Of a DNA stretch of 64,000 nucleotides, positions 47,268 through 56,393 are shown one piece after another (within the stretch, counting starts at the first letter, position 1; every line of letters starts with the position of its first letter). The DNA comes from Artemisia argyi (lineage: Eukaryota; Streptophyta; Magnoliopsida; Asterales; Asteraceae), in NCBI GenBank assembly GCA_030686995.1, contig CM060693.1, positions 118,943,228-119,007,227 on the forward strand, written 5' to 3'. The notes below the pieces were generated by a model, which was not told where the DNA came from, made no database searches, and saw only the letters and a program-made list of their open reading frames with translations. A program made the translations under genes and the position numbers.

Positions 47268-49221
47268 ATGCGCACTTGTTCTTCAAGATCCACGAGCCCA
47301 TTACGTGAGCTTGTTCGGAAACCTCGAAGACCTCGTAGACGTTCAGCACCAACAGTTGGATCTGAGATCCGTACTGTTGCCACAACCACTGTCACCATGG
47401 CGGAAGACCGCCCCATGTGTGAGCTTTTCCAAGCACCCATCGACGGTTACGGAGATGCCATTGTTGTTCCAGCCATCGTGGCTGATAATTTTGAGCTCAA
47501 AACCGGGTTACTCAATCTTGTAACCTCAAGTCAATTCTATGGTTTTGAGAGGGACGATCCTCATGCTCACATTCGATGGTTCAATAAAATAACTTCGACC
47601 ATCAAGTACAAGAATGTCCCTTGTAAAGAAATAAAACTTCTTCTCTTCCCATTCTCCCTTGAGGGACAAGCCCGGATTTGGCTTGAAAAACAACCTCCTC
47701 GATCTATTGAGACATGGGAAGATCTTGTCAAAAAATTTGTGAATGAATTCTTCCCACCTTCCAAGACCACGAGTCTTAAGAACGAAATCACCAAGTTCAC
47801 TCAGAAATACGATGAATCTTTTGGTGAAGCGTGGGATCGTTTCAAAGAATTACTTCGCAAGTGTCCACATCATGGTTTCTCAGAGTTGATGCAACTCGAT
47901 ACTTTTTACAATGGCATGAGCCAAGCTGATCAGGATTCTCTCAATGCCTCCACGGGAGATAATTTCTTGAGTAGAACCACAAAAGAAGCTTTGCAAATCA
48001 TAGAAAACAAGTCCAAGGTCCGCTCTACATGAAGCAAACCGATTGTTTCTCAAATCAATGCGGGTCCTTCCACTTCATCTTCTGTGAGTCAATCTAGCAC
48101 GGATGCTAAGATTGACAAGCTCACTGAAGCTATTCAAGCTTTGGTTCTCGCCCAAACAAAGAAAGTTTCGTTTCCACAACATCCTCCATCTGCTGAGGTT
48201 AAAAAAGTGGAAGTCTGTGTGACTTGTGGTGGGCCGCATGCCTACTGCAATTGCACAGCTACTGATGGTACTCCATATGAAGCTCATGTTGTAGCCGGGT
48301 CCCAAAATCAAGGAGGCAATCAATATCGCCCTCCTATGGACCCTAGCTATCGTCCTCATCATCATTATCCTGGACCTCCCGGTTTTAATCAAAACCAAAA
48401 TGTCCAAAACCGTGGCCAAAAATCAAAATAGAGCGAACCAAGGTTTTCAAAACCAAGGTAACTTCAATCAGGGTCATGGTTTTCACAATCAAAACCAAGG
48501 TTTCCAAAATCAAGGTTTCCAACATCAAGGAAACTTTAATCGAAACCAAGGTCAGTGTAATTTCAATCCGGGATATTTTAATGGAAACAACAACCCTAAT
48601 CAGGGTAATTTTCAAAATCAAGGTCCCAATCCGAAAAATCGAGCTCCAAATATTCCTAATCCGAATCAAGCCATTGTTCCAACCGGGCCTTCATCTGACG
48701 AGTTGTTAAAACAATTCATGAAGTCCCAAGAAGAGTTGAACAAGTTGCTGGTCAGCCAGATTTCTGATTTCAAGAAGTCTTTAAATGATCGACCCTCGGG
48801 CTCAGGTACTACTTTACCGAGCAACACGATCGCTAACCCGAGGGGCGATGCTAAGGCGATCACAACACGAAGTGGTGCTTCATATGATGAACCCGCGATT
48901 CCTACTACCTCTTCTTCCTCTCCTCCAAAGGTAGTGGAACGTGAACCTGAGGTGACAAAGGACAAGGTGCAAACTCCTAGCCCACGAAGTACAGCACACG
49001 TCCAACCTCAGGTTATTCCTGAAACCAGATGTAAGCCTGGAGTTGTCTTTGAACCACCAGAAACTCCAGTGGACAACCCTAAATCCAAAACTTCTATTCC
49101 TTACCCATCACGTCTCAGTGAACAAAAGCTCCGCGAAAAAGCTAATCACCAAATGGATAAATTTTCCAAATCTTCCAAGATTTGCATTTTGACATTAGCT
49201 TCGCGGACGCTATTCTCTTGA
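47268..49221 (+). pseudogene. Element G gag
   Basis: Starts MRTCSSRSTSP at 47268. Gag domain: YGFERDDPHAHIRWFNKIT, LLLFPFSLEGQARIWL, EFFPPSKTTSLKNEI, SFGEAWDRFKELLRKC. Zinc knuckle CVTCGGPHAYCNC near 48218-48256, then Asn/Gln/Gly-rich repeats. Breaks: TGA at 48030-48032 (probably from CGA), a frame change in an A-rich run near 48420, and another near 49155, so that the last segment leaves the frame of the protease. Same Gag type as E. Confidence 0.87.
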
Positions 49222-51212
49222 TGCCCAAGTTTGCATCGACAATCAAAAATCTGTTAAGTAATAAAGAAAAACTCTTTGAGATGGCAAGAACTCCTCTGAA
49301 TGAGAACTGCTCAACAGTTCTTTTGAAAAAGCTTCCTGAAAAGCTTGGAGACCCCGGGAAATTTCTCATTCCTTGTACTTTCCCGGGTATGGTTGAATGC
49401 TTCGCCTTGGCCGATCTAGGTGCTAGCATTAACCTGATGCCATATTCTGTGTGGAAGAAACTCTCTCTTCCCGAACTTACTCCCACGTGCATGACTTTAG
49501 AGCTTGCCGACCGTTCAATTTCCCGTCCACTTGGCATTGCCGAAGACGTATTCGTTAAAGTGGGAAAGTTCCATTTTCCGGCAGATTTTGTGATTGTTGA
49601 CTTTGATGCTGATTCTAGGGTCTCTCTCATTCTTGGAAGAGGATTCCTTAGAACTGGGCGCGCTCTTATCGATGTATTTGAGCATGAGATCACATTACGT
49701 GTTGGAACGGAAGGCATGACCTTCAACCTAAATCAAACTTCGAGATACTCCTCCAATTATGACTGTGAATCGGTGAATCAAATTGATGTCATCGATGTTG
49801 CTACTGAGGAGTATGCTCAAGAGATTTTAGGTTTCATTGATGATTCTTCGAGTGAAAACCTCACTCAATCTTCTCATCCCATCATTGCCAATTCTTCTCC
49901 TTCCCTCACTCCGTTTGAGGGAAGTGACTTCATCTTAGAAGAAATTGAGGCCTTTCTCAAAAGTGATTCGATTCCCGATGGAATCGATAACCAAGAGATT
50001 GACCCCGAGAGGGATATTCTCCTGCTTGAGAAGTTATTAAACAAAGATCCCTCTCCTCTTCCTGTTCTACCACAACAACTTCATAAAGAGGAAGTCAAAA
50101 ATGTTGAGAAAACTGATGACTTCCCCGAGGTTGAACTTAAGGACTTGCCGCCTCATCTTGAATATGCATTTCTGGAGGGTGATGATAAATTGCCCGTCAT
50201 AATTGCCAAAGATTTAAGCGTTGAGGAAAAGGCTGCTCTCATAAAGGTTTTGAAGTCACATAAACAAGCAATTGCTTGGCGACTCTCTGACATCAAGGGC
50301 ATTGACCCTGAATTTTGTACTCACAAGATTTTAATGGAGGACGACTTCAAACCTGCAGTCCAACAAAAAAGAAGGGTGAATCCAAAAATTCACGAGGTTA
50401 TCAAACAAGAAGTTTTAAAACTTCTTGATGCCGAATTGATTTACCCTATCTCGGACAGTCCTTGGGTTAGCCCAATTCATCGTGTTCCAAAAAAGGGTGG
50501 CATTACTGTTGTCACAAATGAGGAGAATGAGTTAATTCCAACTCGATTGGTTACGGGTTGGCGCGTCTGCATTGACTATCGTAAGTTAAATGACGCCACC
50601 CGTAAAGATCATTTTCCTCTGCCCTTTATGGATCAGATGCTCGAGAGATTAGCGGGGAATGAGTACTATTGCTTCCTCGACGGTTTCTCGGGTTACTTTC
50701 AGATTCCCATTGATCCGCAAGATTAGGAAAAGACCACTTTCACGTGCCCCTATGGAACTTTTGCGTATAAACGTATGCCATTTGGCTTATGTAATGCTCC
50801 GGGCACGTTTCAAAGATGTATGATGGCCATATTTTCCGACATGATTGGGAAAACTATGGAGGTCTTTATGGACGAGTTTTCGGTCATTGGGGATTCGTTT
50901 CAATCATGTCTCTCCCATTTAGACAGCATGCTAAAACGTTGTGAACACACAAAGTTATGTCTAAATTGGGAGAAGAGTCACTTTATGGTCAAAGAGGGCA
51001 TTGTCCTCGGCCATAAGATTTCAAAGAACGGGATTGAGGTTGACAAAGCCAAAGTGGATGTCATTGCAAAATTACCTCATCCCACAACCGTAAAAGGTGT
51101 TAGGAGCTTTTTGGGTCATGTCGGTTTCTATCGTAGGTTTATTCAATATTTTTCTAAAAGGATGCTCCTTTTATCTTCTCCCCCAAGTGCATCGAAGCTT
51201 TTGAAACATTAA
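49182..51212 (+). pseudogene. Element G protease and reverse transcriptase
   Basis: Open from 49182 to a TAG at 50724-50726: protease LADLGASINLM and LILGRGFLRTGRALI, acidic linker, RT motifs SPWVSPIHRVPKKGG, TGWRVCIDYRKLN, LDGFSGYFQIPI. After the stop, RT goes on with [15 protein letters not shown], and the catalytic box reads F-M-D-E (Glu codon at 50874-50876) instead of F-M-D-D. A loss of roughly 35 bp near 51160 shifts the frame before RNase H. Stop, catalytic change and deletion each suggest a dead enzyme. Confidence 0.87.
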
Positions 51213-51775
51213 AGAAAAAGCTTACCGAGGCACCGATTCTTGTTGCCCCCGATTAGGACTTGCCCTTCGAGCTCATGTGTGATGCCAGTGATTATGCGAT
51301 AGGGGTAGTCTTGGGGCAATGAAAAACAAAACATTTTCAGCCTATACACTACGCCATCAAAACTATGACCGAGGCTCAAAGCCATTACACCACCACTGAA
51401 AAAGAATTATTAGCTGTGGTGTATGCTTTTGAAAAATTCCGGCCATACTTGATACTGACCAAGAGCATTGTGTATACGGATCACTCGGCTTTGAAGTACC
51501 TCTTTGCAAAACAAGATGCAAAGCCGAGACTACTCCGTTGGGTTCTCCTCCTACAGGAATTTGATATCATTATTCGTGATAAAAAAGGAGCTGAGAACCT
51601 AGCTGTTGATCATCTCTCCCGATTGGATAACCCCCACCAAGATGTCTTCGAGAGAAAAGAAATTAATGAAACATTCCCTCTCGAGACACTCAATGCGGTT
51701 ACCTTTCGTGGAGACTCTATTACCCTATGGTTTGCCAACTTTGCAAACTACCTTGCGGGTAACTTTGTGGTGTAA
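51213..51775 (+). pseudogene. Element G RNase H region
   Basis: Contains a TAG at the usual Trp of APDW near 51256 and a TGA near 51320 (GQ-stop-KTKHF), then an open stretch [56 protein letters not shown] to a TAA at 51773-51775. All three stops fit single C-to-T/G-to-A or one-base changes from the sequence in E and H. Confidence 0.83.
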
Positions 51776-53013
51776 GGGATGTTGTCCCAACAGAAAAATA
51801 AATTCTTCAAAGATGTAAAACATTACTTATGGGACGACCCCTATCTTTTCAAAATCTGTGCGGATCAAGTCATCCGGCGGTGTGTTTATGGCCAAGAAGC
51901 CGCTGAAATTCTTAAGGCTTGCCATGCTGGTCCCACGGGGGGCCACCACAATCCAAACTACACCGCCAAAAAGGTGTTTGACTCCGGTTTCTATTGGCCC
52001 TCGATTTACAAGGATGCCCAGGAATTAGTCAAATCCTGTGACGCTTGTCAACGTCACGAGAATATTTCACAAAAGAACGAAATGCCTCAAAATGCAATTC
52101 AAGTTTGTGAAATCTTTGACGTTTGGGGCATCGATTTTATGGGCCATTTCCATCTTCTCATGGCAACAAATACATACTCGTGGCTGTTGACTACTTGTTA
52201 AAATGGGTTGAAGCGAAAGCTTTACCCACAAATGATGCCCGAGTAGTTGTGAAATTCTTAAAAGCTCTTTTTGCCCGATTCGGAACTCCACGTGCTATTA
52301 TTAGTGATCGTGGTACGCACTTCTGTAATGACAAATTCGATAAAGTCATGCAAAAGTACGGTGTAACTCACCGTCTTTCTACTCCGTACCACCCTCAAAC
52401 AAGTGGACAAGTCGAAGTTTCCAATCGGGGCATTAAAAGAATTTTAGAAAGGACCATAGGTGAAAATCGTGCATCGTGGTCGGATAAATTAGATGATGCA
52501 CTTTGGGCTTTCCGTACAGCTTATAAAACACCCATTGGGTGTACTCCTTACAAACTTGTGTACGGGAAAGCGTGCCATCTTCCGATCGAGCTTGAGCATA
52601 AAGCCTATTGGGCCCTCAAGCATGCAAATTTTGACCTCAAAACTGCGGGTGATCATCGGAAAGTTCAACTGAATGAATTAAATGAACTTCGTGATCAAGC
52701 TTACGAGAACTCTTTGATCTACAAAGAAAAGACAAAGAAGATTCATGACTCAAAAATCAAGAACCGCGTTTTTAACGTTGGTGATCGAGTCCTTCTTTTC
52801 AACTCTAGACTCAAGATCTTCTCGGGAAAGCTTAAGACCCGATGGACTGGCTCATTCACTATCGCTAAGGTTTATCCTTATGGCACCGTCGAATTATCTC
52901 AAAATGACGGTCCAAATTTCAAAGTGAATGGGCATCGTTTGAAACATTACTTTGGAGAGGACATACCATCCATGGTTGTCCCGGATCTCCAAACTTTCCC
53001 CAAGGACAATTGA
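51776..53013 (+). pseudogene. Element G integrase
   Basis: Zinc region [13 protein letters not shown] and CDACQRHE, first catalytic Asp in WGIDFMG near 52130. A one-base loss near 52142 shifts the frame, and the rest is open from 52143 to 53013: [70 protein letters not shown], ending TGA. No chromodomain, as expected for Athila. Only the frameshift disables it. Confidence 0.86.
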
Positions 53014-53902
53014 ATTCGGGGATCGAGTCAAGCTAGCGACTCGATGAACAAAAACAATAGCACAATACGGGTTTTCACCCGTATCTCTGATTTCTTTCTA
53101 CTTTCTACCACCCTAGTGTGGGGGAATGGCCAACCCCCCGCTGTTTGAAAATGTATATATGTATATAAGTTTGAAAAAAAAAGTGCGTATATATAGAAAT
53201 AAAGTGAAATATGGTGTTTCCACAGTTAGATTCGAATATTAGCTTTTTCCATTCAAAGAGTCGGCATAATAGCCGGGACTTTGAATATTGAGGACAATAC
53301 TCATTTCTAAGTGTGGGGGGGGGGGGGGGGGAATTCTAGCGAATTTTATCACAAAATAATTTCAAGTACCCCCGTTTTTGGCCAAAATTTTCAAAAATTT
53401 CACTTTATTTCAAAAATTTTGTGGTTATCAGTCCGCCATGTCTAAACGACAAAAGGATTGGCTAATCCAGGAGCAAACGGCTCTTGGTAAAGATAACTCA
53501 AATCCGTTGACAGCTTGCAATTTGCCCAAAATTGTATGGTATATCAGCTCGCTATATCCAAAAAAGTGAATGAGCTAGCTAGCCCACAAGATTATGGCTT
53601 GTGGTAAAGGCCGTGGAAAAACCATAATTGGTAATCAGCTCACCAAGATGTTGACTAGGTCCATCAAGAGTTGGCAAGTCCAGGAGCAAACGGCTCTTGG
53701 TAAAGACAAATCAAAACCGTTGAAAGCTGGTGGTTTGCTAAAAATCACATGGTTATCAAGTGGACCATAGTTCTTATTTGAATCGAAACATTTGGCTACT
53801 CCAGAAGTGATGGCTTTTGGTAAAGAGTTTTCAAATCCATCAAGTTTTCCAAAAAGATTGCTAGGGACTAGCAATAATTTAGTGTGGGGGATTGATAATT
53901 GC
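53014..53902 (+). other. Element G 3' untranslated region with PPT and hairpins
   Basis: 889 bp, no env ORF. In order: PPT-like CCTAGTGTGGGGGAATGG (about 53112), a hairpin with AGGA loop (53282-53303, one A/C mismatch), then TAAGTGTGGGGG in a long G-run (about 53310-53331), the four-hairpin array (53467-53820), a hairpin with GGA loop (53867-53885) and the terminal PPT AGTGTGGGGGAT (53891-53902) touching the LTR. Confidence 0.8.
53467..53820 (+). ncRNA. Four-hairpin array in element G 3' untranslated region
   Basis: Stem-loops at 53467-53487 (CCAGGAGC/GCTCTTGG), 53584-53604 (CCACAAG/CTTGTGG), 53690-53710 (CCAGGAGC/GCTCTTGG) and 53801-53820 (CCAGAAG/CTTTTGG). Each is followed by TAAAG and spaced 106-117 bp apart. 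Differences between units are mostly compensatory or G-U. Same order and count as in E. Likely a cis-acting RNA structure of the genomic transcript. Confidence 0.55.
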
Positions 53903-56393
53903 TCAAACACTCATCATTTTTATCGTATTTAAACTGCCAAAACATACAAAAACAATCAAAAATTCATCAAAATACTGAAATTATCCTAGGGATTGTGTTT
54001 TATGTGTTTTAAATGCAAAATGAGCAAAAACAAATGAAAAACGATCAAAGTTTGCAATATTGGCAGTTTCAGTCCCCCAAGTTTCAAAATTTGTCAAAAA
54101 TAGTCCCTATGCATTTATTTTGAAAGAAAAGTCAACCCAAGTCCTTCAAAAATCAAAAGTTATCAAAAATGGACTTTGGGTGAAAAGTTTGGAAAATCTA
54201 CATGTTTGGTCCCTGGAGTTTGAAAATTTGCATAAAAGGTCCTTGGGAATTTTGAAAAATGAAAAAAAAAAAAAAAATTTGGTCCTTGGAATGTGAAAAC
54301 TTGGCAATATTGGTCCTTTGTGATACTTTGGCAGAATTACAACTCAGGTCCCTTGTGTTTGGTAGACTTTCATTTTTGGTCCTTGTGATTACTATAAGAC
54401 CAAACGAACCCTTGAAGTTATTATAACCCAAAAACCAAACCAAACACAACCTCAGCCCACCCTTATCACTCCAAAAGCCCAAACCTCCCTTCCTTGGCCC
54501 ATTCACACAACCTCAGCCCACCTCACCAAAATATACTCCCCCGTTTCAAATAAAATTATCCCAGGGTCAAACCTTTGACCTCTCTTCCTCTCCTCCCACG
54601 TGACCTGCAAACTCACCAAATAATCCATCTTCCCCCTCCTCCACCTCAGCAACCCACTCCTTGTTTCCTCCACCTCAACTAACATCCAAGGGGCATTTAT
54701 TGCTCCCCTAAACCTAATACTCAACCAAAAACAGTGGAAAGGAAAAAAGGCGCCAAAATGCCTTTTAAAGGCTGGGATCAAATATGAGCCATCCAACGGC
54801 TTAAAGTGAAGTGGGAAAGTCCTCTATGACTGCCAAGACCTAAAAATGTCATATATATAGCTAGAAGAAGCAGTGGAAGAGAGAGTAGTATAACTTAGTG
54901 TAAAAACTTAGTCGATTAGTAATTTTTATGATCCTTATTGTATTTTCAAACTTTCTAGCAGTTGTTTAAGTCTTATTATTGTAATTTTAATCTTTTTAAG
55001 TAATGAATTTCAACATTTCAGTTTGATTTCCAATTTGTACATTTTTTATCAAAAATCTCAAGTATGGTGTAATGATAGTTTATGTTGTTATCATGGACTA
55101 GAATAGAACATATAAGCTCCCAGGAAGCTAGTAAAAGCTTCTAGTTAACTTACAATTCAGTGTAGCTAAAAAAATTTCACAAATACAAAATTGGTCAACA
55201 TAAGTCAACTATGGAGTTTGGATTTGATTTTTGGAATTTAGAGCACTATTGGAAGCAAAGTAGTTGTGGAAACTTGGTTTAGTGTCTCAGGGGAGACTAT
55301 AGGGTGAATCTTGGTCCTTGGTTCATGATTTTATTCTTGGAAGCAATTGTAAGCTTACTTTACCATTTATATCTATTTACTATATAAGCTATTATTCTTG
55401 TTCATATTTGTGTGAATTTTGTTTACTAAGTGTATTCAAGCATTTTTAGAACTTAATATTGCTTGTTGGTTTGATAAAATTCCATTAATCTCATAGTTGT
55501 TTACTTCACTGCCAATTTTAGCTTTTTAGTGAGATTTAAGTTGTTGATGTTTTTGCTTCTGTTTTTATACTTAGTTAAGTTTAATATACTAGTATAAATG
55601 CTCACATTCTAGTTTAATGTTTTTGCTTATGTTATTAAGTAACACCTAGTTTTTATAATTTTTCTAGCTTTTATATAAGTTAAAACATTTTTATAAATTT
55701 TTCTAGAATTTATACTGTTCATTTTCTATTTTTTTTTAATATAATTAGTTTAATTGGTAATTAATAAATAATTAGAATAATAATTAGTAAATTAGTTTAA
55801 AAATACATAAAATTAAATTTTTATAATTTTTTAGATTCCTGTGATGGTTAATTAGATTTATAAAAATCTTTTTAATTATCTAAGTCTTTTTAATAATTTT
55901 TAGTAATTTAAATTAATATAATTAGTTAATAAATAAATAATTATTAATTAATTAATAATTAATAATTAAATAGTGTAAAAGTAATTTTTCTTTTTCTTAA
56001 AATTTTCTTTATTTATTAGGATTGTAAAAATAATAATTTCACACTCGTAGCCTTTTCAGTTCATCAGTTGTACTTTCTGTTTCGTTCGTCAGTGTACGTT
56101 TTTAATTAAAACATACGTTTTTAGGTTTTAAATCGATTCATCCTAATCTCAATTCCAGTAATCAATCACATAGCTTTCCTAAGCTATTTCATTTCATAAT
56201 TCTCAAATAATTCTCATTACAACCCTTTTCTGTGAATAATCACCCGATCACAAGCACGCTAAAGCACAATCCACACCTCGTCGGGATATAATGACCTGGT
56301 GATACCCTTTATTACCCAGAAGCATTGGTCTAGGTAGTTTGACCTTGTTGACATATACTTGGTCAATTTAGGTTGACTGTTCTGAGCCAATCA
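53903..56393 (+). repeat. Element G 3' LTR with internal deletion
   Basis: 2491 bp. Matches the 5' LTR except that 5'-LTR bases 44693-45968 are missing and replaced by 12 bases (55620-55631, TTTTTGCTTATG). Its outer hairpin is partly destroyed (TGATAATTG against TGATGAGTG). A TATA box copy lies at 54852-54859. Confidence 0.9.

Larger units (their letters stand above)
42984..56393 (+). mobile_element. Element G: complete Athila-type Gypsy element nested in D's LTR
   Basis: 5' LTR 42984-46716 and 3' LTR 53903-56393 with matching ends (TGAT...CCAATCA). Target duplication AAGGC (42979-42983) and ATGGC (56394-56398), one mismatch. Order on +: LTR, primer site, leader, gag, protease, RT, RNase H, integrase, 3' untranslated region with PPT, LTR. 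The 3' LTR lacks 1276 bp present in the 5' LTR. Gag and pol carry many stops and frame changes. Opposite in orientation to its host D. Confidence 0.92.
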
